Below are positions 9,028 through 18,780 of a stretch of 64,000 bases of DNA, piece after piece. A program made the translations under genes and the position numbers. How positions within the stretch are numbered: the stretch's first letter is position 1; the number at the start of each line of letters is the position of its first letter. The notes below the pieces were generated by a model. It was given only the letters and a program-made list of their open reading frames with translations. It did not search any database and was not told the origin of the DNA. Source of the stretch: VXOI01 sp965261945 (GTDB taxonomy: Bacteria; Chloroflexota; Dehalococcoidia; Lucifugimonadales; UBA3495); contig CBDHEF010000002.1 in the NCBI GenBank assembly GCA_965261945.1, positions 2,356,001 to 2,420,000 of the forward strand, in the 5' to 3' direction.

Positions 9028-9103
9028 GGCCCGGTGGTGTAGCGGTTAACATATTGGCCTGTCACGCCAAAGATCGTGGGTTCGAATCCCATCCGGGTCG
9101 CCA
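9028..9103 (+). tRNA. tRNA-Asp (GTC)
   Basis: A full cloverleaf. Acceptor GGCCCGG pairs with CCGGGTC (one G-U pair). The anticodon loop CTGTCAC is held by the TTGGC/GCCAA stem, the T arm has GTGGG-TTCGAAT-CCCAT, the discriminator is G and CCA is encoded. It is followed 63 bases later by the tmRNA gene. Confidence 0.96.
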
Positions 9104-9165
9104 TCTCCTACCGCAGGCTGTCGCTGTTCGATGGCTTGAGATGGCGGCGATGCCACAACCGAAAT

Positions 9166-9518
9166 GGGGACGCGCGGGTTCGACAGGGGCGTCAAGTAAC
9201 GGATCGCAAGCCGAGGCGCCATCACCCTCGTTAATCAGATGGCAAAAAACAACTGGCGAACGTGAATTCGCTCTAGCCGCCTAAAGCGGCTACGTCTGCT
9301 CCCAGCTATTCCCGGAGGAGGGGATGTCAGGCGCCATAAGTCCGGGATGCGGCCAAACCAATGCCGGTAAGGGCGGCCAAAGATTAACCGGCTGGGACTC
9401 TCCAGGATGCGCCGGCGGTGCCTGAAGAATCCAAGATCAAACCGGCGGACAAGCTTGTAGCATATCCGGTTTATAGGCTCTCTTGGACGGGGAGTTCGAC
9501 TCTCCCCCGTCTCCACCA
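9166..9518 (+). ncRNA. ssrA: tmRNA (SsrA), tag GEREFALAA
   Basis: 353 nt. The 5' end GGGGACG pairs with CGTCTCC before the encoded CCA at 9516-9518. The tRNA-like 3' half has GACAAGCTTGTAGCA and a T arm with GGGGAGTTCGACTCTCCCC. The mRNA-like part at 9255-9284 reads GGC GAA CGT GAA TTC GCT CTA GCC GCC TAA, that is GEREFALAA-stop, ending in the LAA degron for ClpXP. The stop codon is followed by a hairpin (GCCGC/GCGGC), as is usual. The resume codon for Gly, rather than Ala, resembles the Dehalococcoides tag GERELVLAG as I recall it. Role: rescue of stalled ribosomes. Confidence 0.96.
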
Positions 9519-10058
9519 TTCCTTCCTGAACACTTGTTCCGGCTGTCCACGACGGCCAGGTCATCTCGATCCGCCATTGCCTCGTCGCCCCGCGTCTTGG
9601 GCTTGAGCGATGACCGCAACTACGCCCGCTGTCATCATGTTCTCAACCGGGCGGCGTGGCCGCCTCCGCTGGCCGGTCAAGTCCCCTCTTCCCACACGCC
9701 ACACCTCCTCCTCCCCACCCAACCCAGGCTATCTCACAGGATTGGGTTTCTGAACGCGCCTTAAGACCAGCCCGACCCAATTCTGGCGCACACCCTCTGA
9801 TCTGCGTGAATCGTTGCCCTATCCCGTCCGGCGCCAATGGAGCGTCTCGGCGGACCGCTCGCCCTGTTGCCTCTCACAGCCTGGGGTCAACCGGCTCGCT
9901 TTCCAGGGCCAGCACAGCGAAGGCGCACTCATGTACCCGGTAAAGAGGCTCTCCGCCGACAAAGCGCCTGAGACCCTCTATGCCCAATGCAAACTCCCCA
10001 AGCGGCATCGACCGCTTCGTGGAGAGGCCGCACAAGCCAAAAACACAGGAGGACAGAC
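9519..10058. other. Intergenic gap without a recognisable gene
   Basis: 540 bases after the tmRNA. Open frames here are short, lack family signatures and overlap one another on both strands. No clear terminator or repeat was seen. Confidence 0.5.
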
Positions 10059-10817
10059 ATGACAGTTCTGGCGGATTATTCGGACAAGTACGAGACCGTT
10101 AGCGCGCATCGGGAAGACGGGATACTCCAGGTAACCTTCCACTCCGGGGACGGGAGCCTCCTCTGGGGAGAGGCTTCCCACCGGGAACTGGGTTACGCTT
10201 TCGCCGACATCGGCGCCGACCCGGACAACAAGGTGGTCATACTCACTGGCGCCGGCGACGACTACTGCGCCAACTTCGAACCCAACCGCCCCACCCGGCG
10301 AATGCCCAGGGATTGGGACAAGACCTACTGGGAAGGCAAGCGTCTGCTGACGAACCTGCTCGAAATCGAGGCGCCGGTCATCGGCGCAGTCAACGGCCCC
10401 GCCACCATCCATGCCGAGATTCCGGTGATGTCCGACATCGTGCTGGCTTCGGAGACCGCCACCTTCCAGGACGCCCCCCACTTCCCGCGAGGCGTGGTCC
10501 CCGGGGACGGGGTGCATGTTATCTGGCCCCTGATCCTGGGGCACAACCGGGGCCGGTACTTCCTGCTGACCGGACAGACACTCTCGGCACAGGAGGCGCT
10601 CAACATGGGGGTTGTGTCCGAGGTGCTGCCCAAAGACCAACTGCTGCCCCGGGCCTGGGAGCTGGCCAGGCAGTTGGCCGAGAGGCCGCCGCTGACCCTG
10701 CGGTACAGCCGCGTCGCGCTAACCCTGCAAATGAAGCGCCAGATGCAGGATATGCTGGGGTACGGACTGGCCATCGAGGGCCTGGCGGCAGTTGACGTGT
10801 CGCTCTCCCAGGGCTAA
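10059..10817 (+). CDS. Crotonase-family beta-diketone hydrolase, 6-oxocamphor hydrolase-like
   Basis: 252 residues. The ATG at 10059 has AGGAGGA 5 bases upstream, so the longer open frame is not used. The whole length follows Rhodococcus 6-oxocamphor hydrolase (CamK) as I remember it, for example NKVVILTGAGDDY, AVNGPATIHAEIPVMSDIVLA, FQDAPHFPRGVVPGDG and WPLILGHNRGRYFLLTGQ. The five catalytic residues of that enzyme (His45, His122, His145, Asp154, Glu244) have counterparts here at His41, His118, His141, Asp150 and Glu240, a constant offset of four. Ordinary enoyl-CoA hydratases lack this His/Asp set. Likely reaction: retro-Claisen C-C cleavage of a cyclic beta-diketone, as in terpenoid breakdown. 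The true substrate is unknown. Confidence 0.82.
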   Translation: MTVLADYSDKYETVSAHREDGILQVTFHSGDGSLLWGEASHRELGYAFADIGADPDNKVVILTGAGDDYCANFEPNRPTRRMPRDWDKTYWEGKRLLTNLLEIEAPVIGAVNGPATIHAEIPVMSDIVLASETATFQDAPHFPRGVVPGDGVHVIWPLILGHNRGRYFLLTGQTLSAQEALNMGVVSEVLPKDQLLPRAWELARQLAERPPLTLRYSRVALTLQMKRQMQDMLGYGLAIEGLAAVDVSLSQG

Positions 10818-10892
10818 AACGGGGCTGATCTTCCGGCCGGGGGAGGGTGCAGCGAGACCAACCCCCGGCTAAGGTTTTCCCCCGGCTGCGAT

Positions 10893-11095
10893 CTAAATCA
10901 CCTGGAAACGGGCTTCGGTGGGCACGCAGTCAATCCCGTTGATGGGGACCATGTCCTGCGGACACGCGGAGAACACGACGACGCAGTCCATCTCGGCGCG
11001 CAGCGCAAGGTGGTCTCCCGGTTTGGACACCGGCGGCTCGAAGCTCACCGGGCCGCCGGGACCCACCGGGATATTCCTGAACCGGTTAAATGGGC
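10893..11095 (-). pseudogene. C-terminal remnant of a DUF1989 (urea-carboxylase-associated) protein
   Basis: About 65 codons read FRNIPVGPGGPVSFEPPVSKPGD, then LALRAEMDCVVVFSACPQD and NGIDCVPTEARFQVI-stop, which is the conserved C-terminal end of DUF1989 proteins (normally near 200 residues). Upstream on this strand the similarity ends abruptly and a palindromic repeat and the M20 gene start region follow, so the N-terminal two thirds are gone. It has no usable start of its own. DUF1989 proteins commonly sit beside urea/allophanate or amine catabolism genes. Confidence 0.7.
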
Positions 11096-11148
11096 TGGGA
11101 TGGGGGTGAAATGGCAATCAACAGGATTTTGGCGTCCTGTGAGGGGAC

Positions 11149-11187
11149 GCACCCACCCTAACCCTCCCCAAAGGGGAGAGGAAACTT
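11149..11187. repeat. Dispersed palindrome with tail
   Basis: Tail CACCCACCCTAACCC followed by the core CTCCCCAAAGGGGAG. It lies between the DUF1989 remnant and the M20 gene. Confidence 0.75.
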
Positions 11188-11309
11188 CCAGAAGACCCTC
11201 GGCAATCATGATGACGCATGGCGCCAGCCGGCGAAACGCTTGTAGAATACCCAAGACAATCCCGGAAACGATGCGACCCCTTCCCAACCTCCCGCGCAGA
11301 GGGCAAATT

Positions 11310-12545
11310 ATGACCAACCAGAATGCAGGAGCGAAAGACGGAATGGCCGGACGCTCCAATTCCGCCATCGAGTCGTCGAGGCAGGCGCTGTTCAACCTCT
11401 CGAAGGATATTCATGCCCACCCGGAGTTGAACTACCAGGAATTCTACTCCTCTGACGCCCTGGCCGGGTTTCTGGAAAAGCATGGCCTTGCGGTTGAGCG
11501 GGGCATCGGCGGCGTGGAGACGGCGTTCCGGGCCACCATCCCGGGCGGGGGAGGCGACGGCCCGACGATTGCCGTGCTGGCCGAATACGACGCGCTGCCC
11601 GAGATCGGCCACGGCTGCGGGCACAACCTGATCGCCATGGCGGCGATGGGCGCGGCCCTGGGCCTGAAGGCCAACGCTCAGGATTTGCCGGGGCGCGTGG
11701 TGGTCATCGGAACTCCCGCGGAGGAAGGGGGCGGCGGCAAGATACGACTGCTGAAGGCGAGGGTATTCGACGGCGTCGACGCCACCCTTTCGTCCCATCC
11801 GTTCTCCAACCGCACAATAATTCCAGGGACAGCCCCGAAGGGAGAGAGCTGGAGCCTGGCCATGGTCGGCTACCGGTATATGTACCACGGCAGGGCCGCC
11901 CACGCCGCCGCCGCTCCCGAAGCGGGCATCAACGCGCTGAACGCGGTCATCCACCTGTTCACCGGCATCGATGCCCTGCGCCAGCACCTGCGGGACGATG
12001 TTCGCATTCACGGAGTGATCACGGACGGGGGCACGGCGCCCAACGTGGTGCCGGAGTTCGCCGCCGCCAACTTCATGCTGAGGTCCAGGGACGGCAGATA
12101 CCTGAGCGATGAGGTGGTGGGCAAGGTCAGACAGGTGGCCGAGGGGGCGGCAGCCATGACCGGCGCGCGCCTCGATATCGAGGAATTCTATCCCTTCTAC
12201 GAGAACGTCCAGCCCAATGTGACCCTGGCCCAGGCCATGGCTGCCAACGCCCAAGCACTGGGAATCAGGCTGGACGAGCCGGTGCCAGGCCGCCCTGGAA
12301 GCGGGGCTTCCACTGATTTCGGCAACGTCAGCCAGGCCATGCCCGCCTTCGAGCTGAGGTATGCCGTCAGCGAGACTCCCGTGCCTTCGCACACCAGGCA
12401 GATGCAGGAGACGGCCGTTACCGATCTGGCCCTCTCCAACGCCCTGCTGGTGGCGAAGACCCTGAGCCTGACGGCCAGCGACCTGCTGCGCGACGCCACG
12501 CTGGTGAAGGCGGCGAAGGCCGAGTACGCCGACCGCAGCGGCTGA
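11310..12545 (+). CDS. M20 family amidohydrolase/peptidase (AbgB-like)
   Basis: 411 residues from ATG 11310; a longer open frame upstream runs through the repeat at 11149-11187 and is rejected. The M20D layout is visible: DIHAHPELNYQE, then the metal/catalytic block LAEYDALPEIGHGCGHNLIA, then GTPAEEGGGGK with the Glu pair, and VGYRYMYHGRAAHAAAAPEAG with the dimerisation-domain His. GSGASTDFGNVSQAMPAFE near the C-terminus matches the p-aminobenzoyl-glutamate hydrolase/M20-domain-2 subgroup. Likely action: hydrolysis of an amide bond to a small amino acid. Neighbouring genes give no further clue. It ends 2 bases before a long palindrome. Confidence 0.9.
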   Translation: MTNQNAGAKDGMAGRSNSAIESSRQALFNLSKDIHAHPELNYQEFYSSDALAGFLEKHGLAVERGIGGVETAFRATIPGGGGDGPTIAVLAEYDALPEIGHGCGHNLIAMAAMGAALGLKANAQDLPGRVVVIGTPAEEGGGGKIRLLKARVFDGVDATLSSHPFSNRTIIPGTAPKGESWSLAMVGYRYMYHGRAAHAAAAPEAGINALNAVIHLFTGIDALRQHLRDDVRIHGVITDGGTAPNVVPEFAAANFMLRSRDGRYLSDEVVGKVRQVAEGAAAMTGARLDIEEFYPFYENVQPNVTLAQAMAANAQALGIRLDEPVPGRPGSGASTDFGNVSQAMPAFELRYAVSETPVPSHTRQMQETAVTDLALSNALLVAKTLSLTASDLLRDATLVKAAKAEYADRSG

Positions 12546-12546
12546 C

Positions 12547-12591
12547 GGCATGACGTAGGGGCGGGTTTCAAACCCGCCCCTACGTCATGCC
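12547..12591. terminator. Long palindrome with GTAGGGGCGGG core, likely bidirectional terminator
   Basis: 22-bp arms around one base (12569), between convergent genes ending at 12545 and 12655. Its inner 29 bp (GTAGGGGCGGGTTT, one C, then the complementary arm) recur at 40522-40550. There is no T run, so the terminator role is inferred from position. Confidence 0.7.
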
Positions 12592-12654
12592 TGCCCCAGC
12601 GCGACGCCCGCACAACGTTGAATCACCTGACGAGCCTGGCCGGCTGGCAGTTCG

Positions 12655-13619
12655 TCACGCGACGAAGGGGAGAACTTCCTCGGTGAATCGCGCCATCTGA
12701 CGCATCTGGTCGGGGGAGGCGAACCGGACGATGAAGTAGTCGGCCCCGCTTTCCTTGTAGGCTTGTATCGTGTCGATACATTTCTCGGTGGGGCCGAACA
12801 CGCACAGCAGGTTCTTGCTGATGACGTCGTAGGGGATGCTGTAGTACGACCGCATATATTGGTCGCCCTCGGCCAGGGCGGCATCGGTATCATCGTTCAG
12901 GTTCACGGAGACATACAGGCAGCGGCCTATGCCCGCCGGGTCGCGGCCCAATTCATTTGCGCATTGTTCGATTCTTTCCCAGCACTGGGTGAACAGTTCC
13001 GCCGACGGAACGTTGGTAATCCAGGCATCGCCCAACTCGGCGACCCTGGCCAGGCCGCGGCGCACCCAGTTGCTGGAAATCCACAGGGGGATGGACGGCT
13101 GAACCGGCCGGGGTTCCAGCTCGACGTCTTCAAGGGGATAGAACTCGCCGGCGCTGGTGACCGGCTCTCCCGTCCACAGCGCTCGCATGACGCGGATGCT
13201 TTCCTCCATCCGGGAGGCCCGCTCCGTTATCGGAACGCCGACTGCGGCGTGTTCCGCGACGAACATCGGGTTGTTGCCGCGGCCCGCTCCGAGTCCCAGA
13301 ATGGTGCGCCCGCCGGAGATGTTGTCGATGGTGGCCGCGGCGTGGGCGAGGTGGACAGGATGTCGCAGGGCGTTGAGCAGGACGGCGGCGCCGACCTTGA
13401 CCCGGCTGTGGTGCGGGCGGCGACGGCGGCCATGGCCGTCAGCGGCTCCATGCGGGGCTTGGAGGTGATACTGTCGCCGACCCAGACGGAGTCATAGCCG
13501 GCCCGCTCGGCGGTTTCGGCCATCTGCCAGGTCTGCTCCACCCTGGGGCCGTTGCTCCCGGCGTACACCAGCACGCCCCTCGTGGGCAGCAGGACTCCGA
13601 AATTGTTCGCAAGCGCCAT
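12655..13619 (-). pseudogene. LLM-class flavin/F420-dependent monooxygenase with a one-base frameshift
   Basis: The N-terminal part starts at ATG 13619 (SD GGGAGAGG, MALANNFGVLLPTRG) and runs to AMAAVAAR. The C-terminal part, from HSRVKVGAAVLLNALRHP through ISGGRTILGLGAGRGNNP to VLPFVA-stop at 12655, is in another frame. At 13408-13412 the minus strand reads CGCACCACAGCC; one extra C gives ...AARTHSRVKVG and a continuous 321-residue protein of normal family length. The bacterial-luciferase TIM barrel is otherwise complete, including WISSNW and the C-terminal YFIVRF strand. Either a recent pseudogene or an assembly error. TATAAT lies upstream near 13673-13678. Confidence 0.82.
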
Positions 13620-13808
13620 TGTGTCAACCTCTCCCGGGCATACGTTCTGCCCCGCCTTGGGCGTCGATGACCCATTATACATATATGCCCACCCGGCTTC
13701 CCCGAAGCGATTACGAGGGGACACAGGCGGCGGCGCCCCTGGCAGTAGAGGGCCTGCTCGTTGCGACGCGATTGCCGAGAAGAATATGGACTAGGAAGAA
13801 TATGGCCC

Positions 13809-13873
13809 AGGGCCTTTTAATTCTCCCTCTCCCAGGAGGAGAGGGAACTTTGCCGGAGAATGAAAGGGCCCTG
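13809..13873. repeat. Dispersed palindrome inside a larger imperfect inverted repeat
   Basis: Core TTCTCCCTCTCCC...GAGAGGGAA (13821-13847), enclosed by outer arms of the AGGGCCTTTTAATTCT type. It fills the divergent gap between the broken monooxygenase and the carboxylase operon. Confidence 0.75.
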
Positions 13874-13892
13874 AGAATGGGGCCAACCCCTT

Positions 13893-13921
13893 CTGACAGG
13901 GTTCCTGGAGGGGGATATAAT
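13893..13921 (+). promoter_or_regulatory. Sigma70 promoter of the acyl-CoA carboxylase operon
   Basis: CTGACA (13893-13898), a 17-nt spacer and a perfect TATAAT (13916-13921), about 50 bases before the ATG at 13973. Confidence 0.65.
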
Positions 13922-13972
13922 ACGGCCCGGTAACAGGTGCGCCGGCCCTAGAGGACGCTGCCAGGGGATAGC

Positions 13973-15580
<1,608 letters not shown>

Positions 15581-15648
15581 GGGCCAACCTTCTTTTGCTT
15601 CGTCCACAAGTTCCCGCCCCGTATGTTTGTTCCTGAGCGTGTCGAAGG

Positions 15649-17178
15649 ATGTTCTCCAAAGTCCTGGTAGCCAATCGAGGCGAAATCGCTGTCCGCATTA
15701 ACCAGACCCTCCGCGCCATGGGGATTGCCCCCGTCGCAGTCTATTCCGGCCCGGACGCAGGCGCTCCCCACGTCAGCACGGCGGAGCAGTCCGTGGCCCT
15801 GCCGGGCAATACCGCTGAGGAGACCTACCTGAGCATCCCCAAAATCGTGCAGGCCGGCCTCGACTGCGGGGCCGATGCTGTCCATCCCGGCTACGGTTTC
15901 CTGTCGGAGAATCCGCAGTTCGCCCGGGCCTGCCAGGAAGCGCGGATAACCTTCATCGGGCCAACTCCTGAAAGCATGGAGGCCCTGGGAGACAAGCTGC
16001 GTTCCAAGGACATCGCCCTGAGCGCCGGGGTGCCGGTGGCGCCCAGCTCTCCCGAATGCCTACCGGGGGACGCTGCCGCGGAGGAATTCGTGGAGCGGTG
16101 GGGGTTCCCCCTGCTGGTCAAGGCTGCCGCAGGGGGCGGCGGCCGGGGTATGCGCCTGGTCAACCGGCGGCGCGACCTGGACGAGGGCATGGAGGCGGCC
16201 AGCCGGGAGGCCCAGGCAGCCTTCGGCGATGGCCGGGTGTTCCTGGAGCGTTACGTCTCCAACCCTCGCCACGTGGAGGTGCAGGTGCTGGCCGACGGCT
16301 CCGGGCACACCATCCATCTCGGCGATCGGGAATGCAGCATCCAGCGGCGCCACCAGAAGATAATCGAGGAGACTCCCTCCCCGGCCCTGGCCCTGGCCCC
16401 TTCCCGGTCTGTTCCCCGCCGGGGGCTGGGCCAGCGCATGGGCGACGCCGCCATCGCCGTGGCCCGCAGGGCCGGATACGTCAACGCCGGGACAGCCGAG
16501 TTCCTGCTGGACCCACACACCGGCGAGTTCTACTTCCTGGAAATGAACGCCCGGCTCCAGGTCGAGCACCCGGTCACCGAGGCCGTCCTGGGGTTGGACA
16601 TGGTGGAGTGGCAGGTCCGCATTGCCAGCGGCGAACCCCTGACGCTGCAACAGGATGACATCCAGCCCCGGGGCCACGCCATAGAGTGCCGCATCTACGC
16701 CGAAGACCCTTACCAAGGCTTCGTTCCGTCCACTGGCGCGCTGTTGCGCTGGCGTCCCCCCAGCGGCCCCGGCCTGCGGCTGGACAGCGGCGTGGTCGAG
16801 GGCCAGGAGGTGTCCATCCACTACGACCCCATGCTGGCCAAGCTGACAGCCTGGGCGCCGACTCGCGACCTGAGTCTGCGCCGGATGGAGGTGGCCCTGT
16901 CCCAGTTCCTGGTCCTGGGCGTGGTGACCAACATTCCCCTACTGCGCGCGGTGGTGAGGCATCCCCAGTTTCAGAGGGGCGAATACGATACCGGCTTCCT
17001 AGAGTGGAACCCGGCGGTAACCATCCCTGCGATGTCCGACGAAACCCGCACGATGGCCCGGGCGCTGGCGGCGTGGGCGTCGGGCCAGCCAACAGGCCCG
17101 GCGTCTCCCGCGGCCGGAGGGGACAACCGGGCCAGCATCAGCCCCTGGCAGTCCGCCGGAGAACAGAGGCTCCCGTGA
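15649..17178 (+). CDS. Biotin carboxylase subunit of the acyl-CoA carboxylase
   Basis: 509 residues. The ATP-grasp biotin carboxylase opens FSKVLVANRGEIAVRI, with HPGYGFLSENPQFA, the ATP-binding glycine loop KAAAGGGGRGMR, HLGDRECSIQRRHQKIIEE and MNARLQVEHPVTE. Carboxylase activity on biotin should be intact. Unlike normal MccA (650-670 residues), it ends after the biotin carboxylase C-domain with a short linker; the remaining domains are the next gene, joined by a GTGA stop-start overlap. The start codon sits inside a sequence (CCTGAGCGTGTCGAAGG) that looks like a common dispersed element. GAAGG directly abuts the ATG. Confidence 0.92.
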   Translation: MFSKVLVANRGEIAVRINQTLRAMGIAPVAVYSGPDAGAPHVSTAEQSVALPGNTAEETYLSIPKIVQAGLDCGADAVHPGYGFLSENPQFARACQEARITFIGPTPESMEALGDKLRSKDIALSAGVPVAPSSPECLPGDAAAEEFVERWGFPLLVKAAAGGGGRGMRLVNRRRDLDEGMEAASREAQAAFGDGRVFLERYVSNPRHVEVQVLADGSGHTIHLGDRECSIQRRHQKIIEETPSPALALAPSRSVPRRGLGQRMGDAAIAVARRAGYVNAGTAEFLLDPHTGEFYFLEMNARLQVEHPVTEAVLGLDMVEWQVRIASGEPLTLQQDDIQPRGHAIECRIYAEDPYQGFVPSTGALLRWRPPSGPGLRLDSGVVEGQEVSIHYDPMLAKLTAWAPTRDLSLRRMEVALSQFLVLGVVTNIPLLRAVVRHPQFQRGEYDTGFLEWNPAVTIPAMSDETRTMARALAAWASGQPTGPASPAAGGDNRASISPWQSAGEQRLP

Positions 17179-17753
17179 CCCAGAGCCAGGGCGAGATGCG
17201 CGAGATGTACCCGGTTGCAGGGGAAGTCTACCGCTACCGGATGGATGAGCGGGAAGGCTCTTTCACCTTCGACTTCGCCTTCAACCTGGAAGGCGAGGCA
17301 GGGGCGGGTTTGCCAGACGCCATTGCGCTCAGCATCGAGTCGCGGGAGACCGGGGAAGGGTTATGCCGCACCGAGTCGGGACGAATCCACGCCTTCGCCT
17401 GGGCCTGGGTCGGCCCGGAGCTGCACCTGTGGCTTGATGGCGCCCTGTTCCTGTTCCAGCGGGCAGCGCCTTCGACAAGCACAGGGCGGCGGCGCGGCAA
17501 CGCCTCCGCCGCCGAAGCATCCGGCGACATCCTGGCCCCCATGCCCGGCGCGATCTTGGAGGTGCTGGTGGCCGAGGGGGACCGGGTAGAGCGAAACCAG
17601 ACCGTGGTGATAATGGAGTCCATGAAAATGGAGCTGGTCATCACGGCCCCTCGCGACGGCGTCGTGCGGCGGGTGTCGGTGCAGCAGGGGCAGCAGGTGG
17701 AACGAGGTATGCGCCTGCTGGAGCTGGCCCCCGAGAGCGACGCCGGGAGGTAA
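17175..17753 (+). CDS. Biotin carboxyl carrier subunit with partial MccA-type BT domain
   Basis: 192 residues from GTG 17175, which overlaps the previous stop (GTGA) and has GAGG 5 bases upstream. The first ~110 residues (VAGEVYRYRMDEREGSFTF...) resemble the beta-barrel BT linker domain of methylcrotonyl-CoA carboxylase alpha. The last 75 form a biotinyl domain: ILAPMPGAILEVLVAEGDRV, then VVIMESMKMELV with the biotin-accepting Lys151. Together with the upstream biotin carboxylase this amounts to one conventional alpha subunit cut in two. The overlap makes coupled translation in equal amounts likely. Confidence 0.88.
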   Translation: MTQSQGEMREMYPVAGEVYRYRMDEREGSFTFDFAFNLEGEAGAGLPDAIALSIESRETGEGLCRTESGRIHAFAWAWVGPELHLWLDGALFLFQRAAPSTSTGRRRGNASAAEASGDILAPMPGAILEVLVAEGDRVERNQTVVIMESMKMELVITAPRDGVVRRVSVQQGQQVERGMRLLELAPESDAGR

Positions 17754-17832
17754 TGACCGGTGGGCCGACCCTCGCAATCCGTTTGGCGCCAGACTGCCTG
17801 ATGGCAAATGGAAAAGGATATAATTGCGCCGT

Positions 17833-18348
17833 ATGATCGAGTTCTGGTCGACCACTTGGGGCGATGCAGCCACGATAGTTGGCATTATCGTTTCATTGGG
17901 CGGGTTCATTTGGGCAATCAGGGAGGCCCGTGGGGCAAGATCTGCTTCAGAGGCCGCAGAAATTGCGGCTAGCCAGACTAGGGACCAAATAGCCCGCCAT
18001 TTGCAGACGGTAGATTTACAGCGCGCCATTGGGCTGATTGAGCGCATCAAGACCTTGCACAACAATGATCGATGGGAAGGGTCTACGGAGCTTTACCAAG
18101 CATTGAGAGAAATGCTCTCGGACGTCATAATTCGTTGTCCTGAAAGTCAAGCCGGTGTTCGCGAGAAACTGGCTGCTGCGAGAACAAGCGTCGGCGAAAT
18201 GGAAAACCTCGTTCGTCGGCGGGCTAGCCGAGATATCTCAGAGCGCCAACGGTCGGGATTGAATAAAAGGCTGAATGAAATCCAAAGTGATTTGGAAGAA
18301 TTGGCAAGCAATGTCGGTTTTGGCGATTCGCAAGGAGCGGCGGCATGA
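17833..18348 (+). CDS. Membrane-anchored hypothetical protein, first gene of a two-gene cassette
   Basis: 171 residues. One N-terminal transmembrane helix (DAATIVGIIVSLGGFIWAI) is followed by a helical cytoplasmic part (ASEAAEIAASQTRDQIARHLQTVDLQRAIGLIERIKTLH) with coiled-coil character. No catalytic motif seen. TATAAT at 17819-17824 is only 8 bases from the ATG at 17833, which suggests a leaderless message; an in-frame TTG at 17824 is less likely. GC content is visibly lower than in the carboxylase genes. The stop overlaps the next start (ATGA). Function unknown; I have the impression of seeing this pair together in other environmental genomes. Confidence 0.75.
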   Translation: MIEFWSTTWGDAATIVGIIVSLGGFIWAIREARGARSASEAAEIAASQTRDQIARHLQTVDLQRAIGLIERIKTLHNNDRWEGSTELYQALREMLSDVIIRCPESQAGVREKLAAARTSVGEMENLVRRRASRDISERQRSGLNKRLNEIQSDLEELASNVGFGDSQGAAA

Positions 18349-18662
18349 TTGAGTTGGGTCAAATCCTGTCGGGACTAGTTCACCGGACGTCTGAAGGCAA
18401 GTTGAAATGGAGCCGGACCGTTCAAAATAGTGAATTCACCACCTCTGTGGATGCAATCTCGATTGTAATTCGAGAGATTGCCGATCCCAGTTACAGTCTC
18501 GAGATATTCAACGAATCGGGAGAGTTAGTTGAGTCCCTCGATTTCCGGAATTCGAGTGAAACACAGGATCTACAATTGGTACGGCTCCATATGCTGGCCC
18601 GCCGATCGGCCCTCGACACTGAATCGACTTTGGAAAAACTGGCTAGAGGGCTTGAATTGTAG
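18345..18662 (+). CDS. Hypothetical protein, second gene of the cassette
   Basis: 105 residues, soluble, starting in the ATGA overlap with the preceding gene, so the two are translationally coupled. Visible features are WSRTVQNSEFTTSVDAISIVIRE, a predicted beta-rich centre (YSLEIFNESGELVESLDF) and a helical C-terminus ending RRSALDTESTLEKLARGLEL. No known family. GC is lower than the flanks, as in its partner. The pair architecture, a membrane helix protein plus a small soluble partner with low GC, would fit an accessory stress or defence module, but nothing in the sequence proves this. Confidence 0.7.
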   Translation: MIELGQILSGLVHRTSEGKLKWSRTVQNSEFTTSVDAISIVIREIADPSYSLEIFNESGELVESLDFRNSSETQDLQLVRLHMLARRSALDTESTLEKLARGLEL

Positions 18663-18757
18663 TTGGTCCATTCGTTGGAGAATCCCAACTTATTGACGCC
18701 GGGGGTGGCGAAGTGGTGATTGGGCAGGGTGTTCAGGATGGACGCCCCTGCCTTGAC

Positions 18758-18780
18758 CTTTCCTCGGAGGGAGAGGGAAC
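18758..18780. repeat. Dispersed palindrome, partial copy
   Basis: TTTCCTCGGAGGGAGAGGGA, a shortened family member, in the gap between convergent genes. A stretch GGACGCCCCTGCC just before it may be a degraded tail. Confidence 0.55.

Noticed and set aside
9987..10058. Longer N-terminus of the crotonase-like hydrolase
   Set aside because: The ATG at 10059 has a strong Shine-Dalgarno, and the added residues do not match the family.
11118..12551. A 477-codon open frame opposite the M20 gene
   Set aside because: Antisense of a clear M20 amidohydrolase; no motif of its own.
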